25,712 nucleotides of DNA from Marinosulfonomonas sp. (GTDB taxonomy: Bacteria > Pseudomonadota > Alphaproteobacteria > Rhodobacterales > Rhodobacteraceae), in the NCBI GenBank assembly GCA_026989405.1, contig JALSJL010000109.1, forward strand, positions 1 through 25,712. Direction: 5' to 3'. The notes under the pieces are model-generated. The model ran no database searches and had not been told where the DNA came from. It worked only from the letters and a program-made list of their open reading frames with translations. Positions 1 to 8,765 of the stretch are shown piece by piece. The position numbers were made by a program, and so were the translations under genes. Positions within the stretch are counted from its first letter, which is position 1. The number at the start of each line of letters is the position of its first letter.

Positions 1-1137
1 AACGGGAAAACATCGGTGGCGACCTTCCTGCGCCAGATATGGACGTCGCTGGATGTTCGGGCGGTCAACCTCGGGACCACGGGCGTCGAGGGCGACCTTG
101 AGCGTCCCCTGGCCCACACCACGCCCGATCCGATCACCCTGCACGGCGTTCTGGCGCAAATCGCGGCCGAAGGAATAGAGCATGTGGCAATGGAGGCCTC
201 TTCCCACGGGCTTGCGCAGCGGCGGCTGGACGGCGTGCAACTGGCCGCCGCCGGGTTCACCAACTTTTCGCAGGACCATCTGGACTACCACGCCGACCTG
301 GATGACTACTACCGGGCCAAAGAGGGGCTGTTCAGCCGGATACTTGCGCAGGACGCGCCGGTGGTTGCCAATATCGATGACAAACGCGGCCGCCGGATCG
401 CAAGCGAAGCCAGCCTGCGGGGGCAGGATGTCGTCTCCGTGGGGCGCGATGCGCGTGCCGACCTGCGCATTCTCGGGCAACGGTTTGACGCAACAGGGCA
501 GGATGTCCGGTTCGACTGGCACGGCGCGGTCCACATGGTGCGCCTGCCGATGATCGGAGGGTTTCAGGCCGACAATGTGATGCTGGCTGCGGCTCTTGCC
601 ATTGTGACCGGCAGTGAGGCTGCGGCCGTTTTCGACAGCCTTTCCCATCTGAAAACCGTGCGCGGGCGCATGCAGCTTGTGGCCAAGCGAAACAACGGCG
701 CATCGGTTTTCGTCGATTTTGCACATACGCCCGATGCCATTGCCACGGCGCTTCAGGCCCTGCGCCCGCATGTGATCGGCCGCCTTGTCGCGGTTATTGG
801 CGCCGGGGGCGACCGGGACCCGTCAAAGCGCATCCTGATGGGGCAGGCGGCGGCAGACCATGCCGATGTCGTTTTCGTGACCGACGACAATCCGCGCAGT
901 GAAGACCCGGCCACGATCCGGGCGATGATCATGCAGGGGTGCCCGCAGGCCACTGAAATCGGCGATCGCGCCGAGGCCATCCTGCGCGCCGTCGACGCGT
1001 TGCAGCCGGGCGACGGGCTGCTGATTGCCGGCAAAGGCCACGAAAGCGGACAGATCATCGGCGACGATGTCTTTCCCTTCGATGATGCGGAACAGGCGTC
1101 GGTTGCGGTCGCGGCTCTGGATGGACACGGGTTGTGA
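1..1137 (+). CDS. murE: UDP-MurNAc-tripeptide ligase MurE (5' partial)
   Basis: MurE is a cytoplasmic ATP-dependent ligase that adds the third stem-peptide residue to UDP-MurNAc-L-Ala-D-Glu. The frame is open from base 1, where it reads NGKTSV, the end of the Mur ligase P-loop (GTNGKTS). The N-terminal UDP-binding domain and true start therefore lie outside the window, and about 378 C-terminal residues are visible. Family landmarks are MEASSHGL, the AKEGLF stretch holding the usual carbamylated lysine, VDFAHTPDAI, and the DNPR motif at 886-897. DNPR is the known signature for meso-diaminopimelate, as expected in a Gram-negative. The TGA stop overlaps the GTG start of murF by four bases (GTGA), so the two are probably translationally coupled. 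The GTG at 16 lies inside the P-loop region and is not a real start. Confidence 0.96.
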   Translation, partial: NGKTSVATFLRQIWTSLDVRAVNLGTTGVEGDLERPLAHTTPDPITLHGVLAQIAAEGIEHVAMEASSHGLAQRRLDGVQLAAAGFTNFSQDHLDYHADLDDYYRAKEGLFSRILAQDAPVVANIDDKRGRRIASEASLRGQDVVSVGRDARADLRILGQRFDATGQDVRFDWHGAVHMVRLPMIGGFQADNVMLAAALAIVTGSEAAAVFDSLSHLKTVRGRMQLVAKRNNGASVFVDFAHTPDAIATALQALRPHVIGRLVAVIGAGGDRDPSKRILMGQAAADHADVVFVTDDNPRSEDPATIRAMIMQGCPQATEIGDRAEAILRAVDALQPGDGLLIAGKGHESGQIIGDDVFPFDDAEQASVAVAALDGHGL

Positions 1138-2585
1138 ACCCGCTCTGGACAAGTGAAGCAGCTGAAAAGGCAACCGGTGGGCGCGCAACCCGGCCGTGGC
1201 GCGCGCAGGGCGTGTCGATTGACACGCGCACGCTGGCGGCGGGCGACCTGTTCGTGGCGCTGAAGGATCAGCGCGACGGGCATGACTTTGTTGCGCAGGC
1301 GCTTGCCAACGGCGCCGCGGCCGCCCTTGTTTCGCGCATACCGGACGGTCTGGATGCGGCGGATGCCCCGCTTCTGATCGTTGAGGACGTGCTTGCCGCA
1401 CTTGAAGACATGGCCAGGGCCGCGCGCGCCAGGTCGCGTGCCCGCGTGGTGGCGGTGACCGGCTCGGTGGGCAAGACCTCGACCAAGGAAATGCTGCGCA
1501 CGGTTCTTGCCGGGCAAGGCCGCGTGCATGCTGCCGAAGCCAGTTTCAACAATCACTGGGGCGTGCCGCTGACGCTTGCGCGCCTGCCCGAAGACATGGA
1601 TTTTGCGATTGTCGAGATCGGCATGAACCACCCCGGCGAAATCGCGCCGCTGGCGGCCCTGGCCCGGCCGCATGTGGCGGTCATCACCAATATCGCGGCG
1701 GCGCACCTTGAAGCCTTCGAGGACCTGGCCGCAATTGCCCGCGAGAAAGCGGCCATCCTTGCCGGGCTTGAGCCGGGCGGGGCGGCTGTCCTTCCGTCTG
1801 GCGGCGGCCAGAGCGACATTCTCCTGGCCGCGGCGACCGCGGCCGGGGCCGGGGTCGTGACCTTCGGCCCGGATGCCGATGCCGACTTCCGGATGGTGCA
1901 GGCGCAATTGTCGGGTGATGCAACCGTCGTTCAGGCGACATGCCGCGGCGCGGCCTGTCTTTTCAAACTGAATACGCCGGGGCGCCATTTCGGCCTCAAC
2001 GCGCTGGCCGTTCTGGGCGCTGTGGATGCGCTCGGCGCCGATGTCACCATGGCCGCGCTCGATCTGGCCGGCTGGATGCCGCCGGGCGGGCGGGGCGCGC
2101 GCGAACGCATTGCGCTCGATGTCGTTGACGACCACCTGGCCCTGACCCTTGTCGACGATGCCTACAACGCCAACCCCACGTCGCTTGCGGCCGCGCTCGA
2201 GGTTCTGGGCACGAGCGTGCCGCCGGCCGTTGCAGATCGCGCCGGGACGGGCCGGCGAATTGCCATTCTTGGCGACATGCTTGAACTGGGCCCGGAAGAG
2301 ATCGAGATGCACCGTGGCTTGGCCGATCTGGCGGCCATCGGGGCGGTCGACCTTGTGCATTGCGTCGGTCGGCGGATGCAGGCCTTGCATGCGGCGCTGC
2401 CCAAGGCAAAACGCGGCGTCTGGTGTGAAGATGCGCAGTCGATGGCCGGACAGGTCCACAAGCTTGTCGAGGCTGGCGATGTGATCCTGGTCAAGGGCTC
2501 AAAGGGCTCTGGCGTCAGCCAGGTGGTTGACGCGATCCGAAAACTCGGCCATCCGCAGGCGGCACAATCACAAGGGGCGGCATAG
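1134..2585 (+). CDS. murF: UDP-MurNAc-tripeptide:D-Ala-D-Ala ligase MurF
   Basis: MurF is the cytoplasmic ligase that attaches D-Ala-D-Ala to UDP-MurNAc-tripeptide and completes the pentapeptide precursor. The 483-residue product has the three-domain Mur ligase layout. It shows an N-terminal SIDTR/GDLFVALK region, the P-loop GSVGKTS at residues 110-116, FNNHWGVPLTLARLP, EIGMNHPGEI, NIAAAHLEAF, and the C-terminal DAYNANPTS and LGDMLELG motifs. Length is normal for the family. The GTG start overlaps the murE stop. mraY starts on the base after the TAG stop, so murE-murF-mraY-murD read as one tightly coupled unit. Confidence 0.97.
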   Translation: MNPLWTSEAAEKATGGRATRPWRAQGVSIDTRTLAAGDLFVALKDQRDGHDFVAQALANGAAAALVSRIPDGLDAADAPLLIVEDVLAALEDMARAARARSRARVVAVTGSVGKTSTKEMLRTVLAGQGRVHAAEASFNNHWGVPLTLARLPEDMDFAIVEIGMNHPGEIAPLAALARPHVAVITNIAAAHLEAFEDLAAIAREKAAILAGLEPGGAAVLPSGGGQSDILLAAATAAGAGVVTFGPDADADFRMVQAQLSGDATVVQATCRGAACLFKLNTPGRHFGLNALAVLGAVDALGADVTMAALDLAGWMPPGGRGARERIALDVVDDHLALTLVDDAYNANPTSLAAALEVLGTSVPPAVADRAGTGRRIAILGDMLELGPEEIEMHRGLADLAAIGAVDLVHCVGRRMQALHAALPKAKRGVWCEDAQSMAGQVHKLVEAGDVILVKGSKGSGVSQVVDAIRKLGHPQAAQSQGAA

Positions 2586-3671
2586 ATGCTTTACTGGCTC
2601 AGCGAACTTTCGGACGGCGGCGATGTGTTCAACCTGTTTCGCTACATCACCTTCCGCGCCGGCGGAGCGTTTTTTACCGCGCTGATCTTCGGGTTCATCT
2701 TTGGCAAACCCCTGATCAACCTCCTGCGCCGGCGCCAGGGCAAGGGCCAGCCGATCCGCGAAGACGGGCCGCAAAGCCACATTCTCGAAAAGGCGGGCAC
2801 GCCGACCATGGGCGGGGCGCTGATCCTTGGGGCGGTGATCGTGTCGACGCTGCTCTGGGCGCGCCCGGACAACCCGTTTGTCTGGATCGTGATGTTTGTC
2901 ACCGTGAGTTTCGGTATCCTCGGATTTCTGGATGACTATCAAAAGGTCAAGAACCAGTCTTCAAAGGGAACGTCGGGCAGGGCACGGTTTGCCGTCGGGC
3001 TGGTGATTGCGGCAATCGCATCCTACTGGGCGGCGCAGTATCACCCCGAGGCACTTGCCCACAAACTGGCGCTGCCGGTGTTCAAGGACACGCTGATCAA
3101 CCTGGGCTGGTTCTTTTTTCCCTTTGCCACCATCGTCATCGTGGGTTCGGCAAACGCGGTGAACCTGACCGACGGTCTGGACGGCCTGGCGATCATGCCG
3201 GTGATGATTGCGGCAGGCGCCCTGGGCGTGATTTCCTATGCCGTCGGCCGGATCGACTTTACCGAGTATCTGGGCGTGCAATATGTGCCGGGCACCGGAG
3301 AATTGCTGATTTTCACGGCGGGCCTCATCGGCGGCGGGCTCGGGTTCTTGTGGTATAACGCACCACCCGCGGCCGTCTTCATGGGCGACACCGGATCGCT
3401 GGCGCTGGGCGGCGCGCTCGGGGCCATCGCGGTCGCCACCAAGCACGAGATCGTGCTGGCCATCGTGGGCGGGCTGTTCGTGGTCGAGGCGCTGTCGGTC
3501 ATCATTCAGGTGCTTTACTACAAGGCCACCGGCAAGCGCGTATTTCTCATGGCGCCGATCCACCACCATTTCGAGCAGCTCGGCTGGAAAGAGCCGCAGA
3601 TCGTGATCAGGTTCTGGATCATTTCTCTGATCCTTGCCCTGATCGGCCTGGCCACGCTGAAGATCAGATGA
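2586..3671 (+). CDS. mraY: Phospho-MurNAc-pentapeptide transferase MraY
   Basis: MraY is the integral inner-membrane enzyme that moves phospho-MurNAc-pentapeptide from UDP to undecaprenyl phosphate, giving lipid I. The 361 residues are rich in hydrophobic segments, consistent with the ten-helix family fold. Signature elements are the Asp pair in LDDYQK (about residues 116-117), NLTDGLDGLA (about 193-202), FMGDTGSLALGG, and the PIHHHFEQLGW loop near residue 325. All are intact. The purine-rich stretch AGGGGCGG at the end of murF serves as ribosome binding site for the ATG at 2586. Its TGA overlaps the murD ATG (ATGA at 3668-3671). Confidence 0.98.
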   Translation: MLYWLSELSDGGDVFNLFRYITFRAGGAFFTALIFGFIFGKPLINLLRRRQGKGQPIREDGPQSHILEKAGTPTMGGALILGAVIVSTLLWARPDNPFVWIVMFVTVSFGILGFLDDYQKVKNQSSKGTSGRARFAVGLVIAAIASYWAAQYHPEALAHKLALPVFKDTLINLGWFFFPFATIVIVGSANAVNLTDGLDGLAIMPVMIAAGALGVISYAVGRIDFTEYLGVQYVPGTGELLIFTAGLIGGGLGFLWYNAPPAAVFMGDTGSLALGGALGAIAVATKHEIVLAIVGGLFVVEALSVIIQVLYYKATGKRVFLMAPIHHHFEQLGWKEPQIVIRFWIISLILALIGLATLKIR

Positions 3672-5065
3672 TCCCGGTTCAGGGATACGCAGGCCGGAAA
3701 GTCGGCGTTCTGGGGCTGGGCCGCACCGGGTTGAGCGCCGCGCGCGCGCTGGCCGAAGGCGGGGCCGACGTGATCGGCTGGGACGACAGCGAAACCACGC
3801 GCGATGCCGCTGCCGGTGCCGGTGTGGCCGTCAGCAGGCTGACACGGGAACTGGACGACATGGCCTTGCTGGTCGTCTCGCCCGGCGTGCCGCATCTTTA
3901 CCCCGAGCCACACCCGCTGATTGCCGCCGCACAAGAGGCCGGCGTTCCGGTCGACAATGACATCGGGCTGTTTTTCCGTTCGCTTGCGACCGGCGAATGG
4001 GACCGTTTCGCATCGCCACCGCGGGTGGTCGCGGTCACCGGGTCGAACGGAAAGTCCACGACCTGTGCGTTGATCCATCACGTCCTGCGCGAAGCCGGAA
4101 AACCCACCCAGCTTGCCGGCAACATCGGGCGCCCGATCCTTGATATCGACCCGCCGGGCGACGGTGAGGTCATCGTGCTGGAACTGTCCAGCTACCAGCT
4201 TGAACTGGCGCGCGCGCTGACGCCCGATATCGGCGTGTTGACCAACCTGACGCCAGATCACCTTGACCGCCACGGCGGTATCGGGGGCTATTTCGCGGCC
4301 AAGCGCCGGCTGTTTGCCGAAGGCGGGCCGGATCGCGCGGTGATCGGCATCGATGAAAAAGAGGGGCGGTTCCTGGCCGGCCAGCTCAGTCAGGGCAAGA
4401 GCGACGTGGCGGTCATCCGCGTGTCGTCGGGCCGCAAGCTGGCCGATCACGGCTGGGCGGTCTTTGCCCGCAAGGGGTTCCTTTCGGAATACCGCAAGGG
4501 CCGCCAGGTTGCGTCCTTCGACATGCGCCCCATGCGCGGGCTGCCCGGAGCGCACAACCATCAGAACGGCTGCGCGGCCTATGCCGCTCTTCGCTGTCTT
4601 GGCATTGCGCCACGGCTGATCGAAGACGCATTTCAGACCTTTCGGGGGCTGGCTCACAGAAGCCAGTTCATCGCGGAAATAGACGGTGTGGCCTTCGTCA
4701 ATGACAGCAAGGCGACCAATGTGGATGCGGCGGCCAAGGCGCTTGGCGCGTTCGCAAACATCCGCTGGATTGCCGGCGGGCGGGGCAAGGATGGCGCCAT
4801 CGAGCCGCTGCTGGCCTGCTCGGGCAACATCCGCAAGGCCTATCTGATCGGCGAAAATGCCGAACAGCTTGCCCGGACACTGACCGGCATTGAACATGAA
4901 ATCTGTGAAACGATGGAGGCCGCCGTGGCGCGGGCCGCGGGCGAAGCCGACCCGGGCGACACCGTGCTTCTGGCCCCGGCCGCAGCAAGTTTCGACCAGT
5001 ATCGCGACTTTGAAGCGCGCGGCGATGATTTCGTGGCGCAGGTCGCCAGGCTGAGGCCGGGCTGA
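3668..5065 (+). CDS. murD: UDP-MurNAc-L-alanine:D-glutamate ligase MurD
   Basis: MurD is the cytoplasmic ligase that adds D-glutamate to UDP-MurNAc-L-Ala. The 465-residue protein starts with a Rossmann-like UDP-binding segment (VGVLGLGRTGLSAARAL, residues 12-28). It has the ATP P-loop GSNGKST at 125-131, ELSSYQLE, NLTPDHLDRHGG, the NDSKATN motif, and a C-terminal LLAPAAASFDQ segment typical of MurD. The start overlaps the end of mraY by four bases. It is the last gene of the first co-directional block, because the next gene lies on the opposite strand and ends 10 bases away. ftsW must therefore be transcribed either from its own promoter or by read-through across an antisense gene. Confidence 0.97.
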   Translation: MIPVQGYAGRKVGVLGLGRTGLSAARALAEGGADVIGWDDSETTRDAAAGAGVAVSRLTRELDDMALLVVSPGVPHLYPEPHPLIAAAQEAGVPVDNDIGLFFRSLATGEWDRFASPPRVVAVTGSNGKSTTCALIHHVLREAGKPTQLAGNIGRPILDIDPPGDGEVIVLELSSYQLELARALTPDIGVLTNLTPDHLDRHGGIGGYFAAKRRLFAEGGPDRAVIGIDEKEGRFLAGQLSQGKSDVAVIRVSSGRKLADHGWAVFARKGFLSEYRKGRQVASFDMRPMRGLPGAHNHQNGCAAYAALRCLGIAPRLIEDAFQTFRGLAHRSQFIAEIDGVAFVNDSKATNVDAAAKALGAFANIRWIAGGRGKDGAIEPLLACSGNIRKAYLIGENAEQLARTLTGIEHEICETMEAAVARAAGEADPGDTVLLAPAAASFDQYRDFEARGDDFVAQVARLRPG

Positions 5066-5075
5066 GCCTGGCCGG

Positions 5076-6224
5076 TCAGGTCGCTGCCCGGTTCAGATCG
5101 TCAGAGACTGCCGACAGGGTCCTGGGCCGGTATTCCGGGCGCATGTCCTGCCAGCGTCGGCGGGCCGCCCGCGAGACGTTCCTGACATCTCCCGGTCCCT
5201 TGCGATGGGTCCGCACAAGGCCCGTCACCCAGCGCAACACCCCGGCCCGGCGCGCCGTCCGGTTGCCAAGGTCGGGCGTCAGGGGGTCGGTGTCGGCGCG
5301 CCAGTCGTCCAGTTTCCGGCGGTCCAGTGACAGCCCCGCCCTCTGCGCTCCTTCGCCGATCCAGACCAGCGGGTCGTTTGAAAGGCTCACGATATCGCCG
5401 CCCCCGCCAATGGCGCCATGTTCGCCCGGAAACCAGTCTTGCCGATAGGGCCTCTGGCCGTCGGGCGCGGCCTGGTTGAGCCGCTCGAGATTGTCCCAGA
5501 GCGCCGGTGCAAAGGCCTTTCGGTGCTCGTCGATGGCCACCGCGTGGCGTGCCGCCAGCACGCTGCGCGACAGGTCCGTGTCATGAAAGCGGTATTGCCT
5601 GTTGAACAGTTTCGAAAGGCCGCCGAAAACCGCCGGCACGCCAAGCGCGCCGACCGTGTCCCAGACCCCGAGATAGGCGATATTCAGCATTTGCCCGCGC
5701 AACAACCCGTTGGCGTCGCGCCAGTCTGCTTCCTCGGCGCTGGTGTGCAGGGCAGGGTTCATCCGATATCGGAACTCGAAGCTTTCCTGCGAGTTCGGAT
5801 GCGATGTGTCCGACCGCAGCCGATAGCGTTTCATGCCCTCGGGCAGCCTGTCGATGCGTTCGCGCGGCGGCAGCGCCGAACTGCGCAACAGCCCGGCCAG
5901 CGACCGGGCGGTGTAGGCGCCGCGTGAAAAGCCGAAGATGTAGATCTCGTCGCCGGGCACAAAGCTGAAAGCCAGAGCCTGGCAGGCGGCCATGATGCGG
6001 GCATTCAGCCCCCACCCGAAGGCGCCCCCGCCGATCCGGTCAATCATGCGGCTCAGCTGGCTTGCACCCTGTCCGGTGCCGACGCCTTCGACATAGATCA
6101 ACTGCTGAAAGGTGCCGTCGGCACCGGTCAGGTCCAGCGCCTGGCCGAGCTTGACGACATTGGTTGCGTGGCGTGCGTCGGCGTGATTCCATGTGCCGTC
6201 GCAAAAGATTGCAATGCGTTTCAT
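5076..6224 (-). CDS. DUF2235 alpha/beta-hydrolase (Tle1-like phospholipase domain)
   Basis: This 382-residue protein belongs to the DUF2235 family, whose members include the catalytic domain of type VI secretion Tle1 phospholipases and many standalone uncharacterised hydrolases. It opens with IAIFCDGTWN. It has the nucleophile motif GFSRG at residues 98-102 (Ser100) followed by AYTARSLAGLLR, then LGVWDTVGALG (185-195, Asp189), and WFPGEHG at 264-270 (His269) followed by a glycine run. These match the expected Ser-Asp-His hydrolase layout. No signal peptide or clear transmembrane helix is visible, so it is probably cytoplasmic. A purine-rich AAAGAGAA lies upstream of the ATG. It sits antisense inside the dcw cluster with no T6SS (VgrG, immunity) neighbour, so an effector role is not supported; substrate unknown. 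Confidence 0.9.
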   Translation of the reverse strand: MKRIAIFCDGTWNHADARHATNVVKLGQALDLTGADGTFQQLIYVEGVGTGQGASQLSRMIDRIGGGAFGWGLNARIMAACQALAFSFVPGDEIYIFGFSRGAYTARSLAGLLRSSALPPRERIDRLPEGMKRYRLRSDTSHPNSQESFEFRYRMNPALHTSAEEADWRDANGLLRGQMLNIAYLGVWDTVGALGVPAVFGGLSKLFNRQYRFHDTDLSRSVLAARHAVAIDEHRKAFAPALWDNLERLNQAAPDGQRPYRQDWFPGEHGAIGGGGDIVSLSNDPLVWIGEGAQRAGLSLDRRKLDDWRADTDPLTPDLGNRTARRAGVLRWVTGLVRTHRKGPGDVRNVSRAARRRWQDMRPEYRPRTLSAVSDDLNRAAT

Positions 6225-6253
6225 GATAAAATTCTCTTTTTCAAATCACTTGT

Positions 6254-6269
6254 CGGGTGCCCACACCCG
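6254..6269. other. Short perfect hairpin in the DUF2235-ftsW divergent region
   Basis: CGGGTG (6254-6259) and CACCCG (6264-6269) form a perfect 6-bp inverted repeat around a CCCA loop. It lies about 30 bases upstream of the DUF2235 start, so it could fold in that leader RNA or act as a small operator. A second inverted repeat, CTGCCG (6289-6294) with CGGCAG (6309-6314), lies further into the same region. The 237-base gap 6225-6461 holds no gene that I can support. Confidence 0.4.
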
Positions 6270-6274
6270 TGACG

Positions 6275-6303
6275 ATGATAGCATGTTTCTGCCGGTCTGT
6301 CGC
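6275..6303 (-). promoter_or_regulatory. Candidate promoter of the DUF2235 gene
   Basis: On the minus strand, GCGACA (plus positions 6298-6303) and TATCAT (plus 6275-6280) are separated by 17 bases and resemble a sigma-70 -35/-10 pair. The predicted transcript would start about 40-45 bases before the ATG at 6224. This is a by-eye match only. Confidence 0.3.
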
Positions 6304-6399
6304 GATGTCGGCAGGCCGGCACGATCAGGCGCGCCGCATGCCAGCCCATCTTGCGACAGGAAATTGCGATCAACCCTAGCGCATGACGCCGAATTTCGT

Positions 6400-6405
6400 T
6401 AGAAT
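6400..6405 (+). promoter_or_regulatory. Possible -10 element for ftsW
   Basis: TAGAAT at 6400-6405 is a good -10 hexamer 56 bases before the ftsW ATG. No convincing -35 is found at 16-18 bases upstream. A promoter is expected here because the gene upstream is on the other strand. Confidence 0.25.
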
Positions 6406-6461
6406 CACCCACAGACCCGGAAAACGGGCGCGTACGAGAGGCAGAGCAGGCGGAATTACCC

Positions 6462-7628
6462 ATGACGGAAATGGTCTATGGAACGGTGGCGCGCGCAAGC
6501 GGTGAGCCGATCCTGCCACGGTGGTGGCGCACGATCGACAAGTTGTCGATGCTGAGCGTTTTCATCCTGTTTGCAATCGGGTTGCTGCTGGGGCTTGCCG
6601 CTTCGCCGCCATTGGCCGAACGCAATGGATTGTCGGCCTTTCACTATTTCAACCGGCAGGCCTTGTTCGGCACAATGGCCATGGGGGCCATGGTGGCCAC
6701 GACCATGATGTCGCCAAGGCTGGTGCGGCGGCTTGCGGTCATCGCCTTTGCACTGGCATTCCTGGCCGTCGTTTTCCTGCCGATCTTCGGCACCGACTAC
6801 GGCAAGGGGGCGGTCCGCTGGTATTCACTGGGCTTCGGCTCTTTTCAGCCGTCCGAGTTTCTCAAGCCCGGTTTCATCGTGGTGATCGCCTGGCTGATGG
6901 CCGCAAGCCAGGAGATCAACGGGCCGCCCGGCAAGACCTATTCTCTGGTGATCACGCTGATGATCGTGGCCATGTTGGCGATGCAACCGGACTTCGGGCA
7001 GGCAAGCCTGTTTCTGTTCAGCTGGGGGCTGCTGTATTTCGTCAGCGGCGCGCCCATCGCCTTGCTGGTCGGGCTGGCCGGAGCCGTGATTGCCGCGGGC
7101 GTGCTGGCCTACCGCAACTCCGAGCATTTCGCCAGCCGGATCGACGGCTTCCTCTCTGGCGAAATTGATCCGACAACGCAGCTTGGCTATGCCGCGAACG
7201 CCATTCGGGAAGGCGGGTTTTTCGGCGTCGGTGTGGGTGAGGGGCAAGTGAAATGGTCGCTTCCGGATGCGCACACCGATTTCATCATTGCCGTGGCCGC
7301 AGAAGAATACGGCCTGGTTCTGGTTGCCGTCATCCTGCTTCTGTTCCTGACGGTGACCGTGCGCTCCCTGTTGCGCCTGATGCGCGAGCGTGACCCCTTT
7401 ATCCGGCTTGCCGGCACCGGCCTGGCCTGCATGTTCGCCATTCAGGCCCTGATCAACACCGGCGTCGCGGTGCGGCTGCTGCCGGCCAAGGGCATGACGC
7501 TGCCCTTTGTCAGCTACGGCGGGTCGTCGATCATCGCCGGTGGCATCATGGTGGGGATGTTGCTTGCGTTCACCCGCGCGCGACCGCAGGGTGAATTGGG
7601 CGATCTCCTGGTCGGGCGGAGGCACTAG
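6462..7628 (+). CDS. ftsW: Septal peptidoglycan polymerase FtsW (SEDS family)
   Basis: FtsW is the SEDS glycosyltransferase that polymerises lipid II at the division septum with a class B penicillin-binding protein. The 388-residue product has a short cytoplasmic N-terminus, then many hydrophobic helices (about ten expected). SEDS signatures are the GAVRWYSLG and QPSEFLKP segments, QPDFGQASLF, the large loop with PDAHTDFI, whose Asp is the conserved catalytic residue of the family, and the C-terminal PAKGMTLPFVSYGGSS. All look intact. The ATG at 6462 follows AGGCGGA. murG starts three bases after the TAG stop. ftsW is the first gene of the second co-directional block of the cluster. Confidence 0.96.
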   Translation: MTEMVYGTVARASGEPILPRWWRTIDKLSMLSVFILFAIGLLLGLAASPPLAERNGLSAFHYFNRQALFGTMAMGAMVATTMMSPRLVRRLAVIAFALAFLAVVFLPIFGTDYGKGAVRWYSLGFGSFQPSEFLKPGFIVVIAWLMAASQEINGPPGKTYSLVITLMIVAMLAMQPDFGQASLFLFSWGLLYFVSGAPIALLVGLAGAVIAAGVLAYRNSEHFASRIDGFLSGEIDPTTQLGYAANAIREGGFFGVGVGEGQVKWSLPDAHTDFIIAVAAEEYGLVLVAVILLLFLTVTVRSLLRLMRERDPFIRLAGTGLACMFAIQALINTGVAVRLLPAKGMTLPFVSYGGSSIIAGGIMVGMLLAFTRARPQGELGDLLVGRRH

Positions 7629-7631
7629 GCC

Positions 7632-8765
7632 GTGGCGCGGGGTGGTCCGGACAGCAGGGCGCCGCTGCTGATCATCGCGGCCGGTGGCACCGGCGGGCAC
7701 ATGTTCCCGGCGCAGGCGCTGGCCGAAGCGATGCTGCGCCGCGGCTGGCGCGTGAAACTGTCGACCGACGCGCGCGGCGCGCGCTACACCGGCGGCTTTC
7801 CCCATGTGGTCGAGATCGAGGAAGTCCCCAGCGCGACCTTCGCCCGTGGCGGGGTGTTGGCCCGGCTGGCCGTGCCGTTTCGCATCGGGCTGGGCACGGC
7901 GTCGGCGGCCTGGAAAATGCTGCGCGACCGGCCGGCGGTGGTCGTGGGGTTTGGCGGCTACCCGTCGATCCCGGCGCTGGCGGCGGCCTGGCTCTTGCGG
8001 GTGCGCCGGATGATCCACGAACAAAACGGCGTGCTGGGCCGGGTCAACCAGGTCTTTGCGCGGCGCGTGCATGCCGTGGCCTGCGGCATGTGGCCGACCG
8101 CGCTGCCCAAGGGCGTCACCGGCGTGCACACCGGCAACCCGGTGCGCGCGGCTGTCATGCAGCGAGAAGGCGCGCCCTATATTCCGCCCGGCGACTACCC
8201 GATGAGCCTGCTGGTGTTTGGCGGCTCGCAGGGGGCCAGGATCCTGTCCGACGTGGTGCCCGAAGCCGTGGCGAAACTGCCGGACGAGCTGCTGCTGAAC
8301 CTGCGCGTGTCGCATCAGGCGCGCGACGAGGACATGGAGCGCGTGCAGGCATTCTACACCAGCCACGGGGTCAACGCCGAAGTGGCGCCGTTCTTCCAGG
8401 ATCTGCCCAAGCGCATGGCCGAGGCCCAGCTGGTGATCAGCCGGGCCGGGGCTTCGTCGGTGGCGGACATCTCGGTGATCGGGCGGCCGTCGATCCTGGT
8501 GCCGCTGGCAGCCGCGATCCGCGATGAACAGACGGCAAATGCCCGCGCGCTGGTCGATGCGGATGCGGCGATCCTGATCCCGGAATCGCTGCTTGAACCC
8601 GAGGCCCTTGCGGCCCATATCCGCGCGGTGTTCGACAATCCGGATGCGGCCGTGAAAATGGCCCATGCGGCGCTGGCGCAAGGCATGCCGGATGCCACGG
8701 ACCGGCTGGTGGAACTGGTCGAAGGGCTGGCGCGCGCCCGCGCGCCGGAACAACCGGAACAATGA
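7632..8765 (+). CDS. murG: Lipid II synthase MurG (GlcNAc transferase)
   Basis: MurG is a peripheral inner-membrane GT-B glycosyltransferase that adds GlcNAc to lipid I to make lipid II. The 377-residue protein begins at GTG 7632. It shows the N-domain loops AAGGTGGHMFPA (GGTGGH at 18-23) and VVGFGGYPS, HEQNGVLGRVN, and the C-domain UDP-GlcNAc-binding motifs LVFGGSQGA, ISRAGASSVAD and PLAAAIRDEQTANA. Length and motif order are normal. The GTG start has only three bases between it and the ftsW stop. Its TGA overlaps the ATG of an 11-codon mini-ORF that leads into murC. Confidence 0.97.
   Translation: MARGGPDSRAPLLIIAAGGTGGHMFPAQALAEAMLRRGWRVKLSTDARGARYTGGFPHVVEIEEVPSATFARGGVLARLAVPFRIGLGTASAAWKMLRDRPAVVVGFGGYPSIPALAAAWLLRVRRMIHEQNGVLGRVNQVFARRVHAVACGMWPTALPKGVTGVHTGNPVRAAVMQREGAPYIPPGDYPMSLLVFGGSQGARILSDVVPEAVAKLPDELLLNLRVSHQARDEDMERVQAFYTSHGVNAEVAPFFQDLPKRMAEAQLVISRAGASSVADISVIGRPSILVPLAAAIRDEQTANARALVDADAAILIPESLLEPEALAAHIRAVFDNPDAAVKMAHAALAQGMPDATDRLVELVEGLARARAPEQPEQ

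Noticed and set aside
753..2459. 568-codon open frame on the minus strand across murE and murF
   Set aside because: It is antisense to two well-conserved Mur ligases, its translation is rich in Arg, Gly and His with no domain, and such frames are common opposite GC-rich genes.
5066..5075. Terminator between convergent murD and the DUF2235 gene
   Set aside because: The gap is 10 bases, and the surrounding CCTGGCCGGTCAGG offers no stable stem with a T-run.
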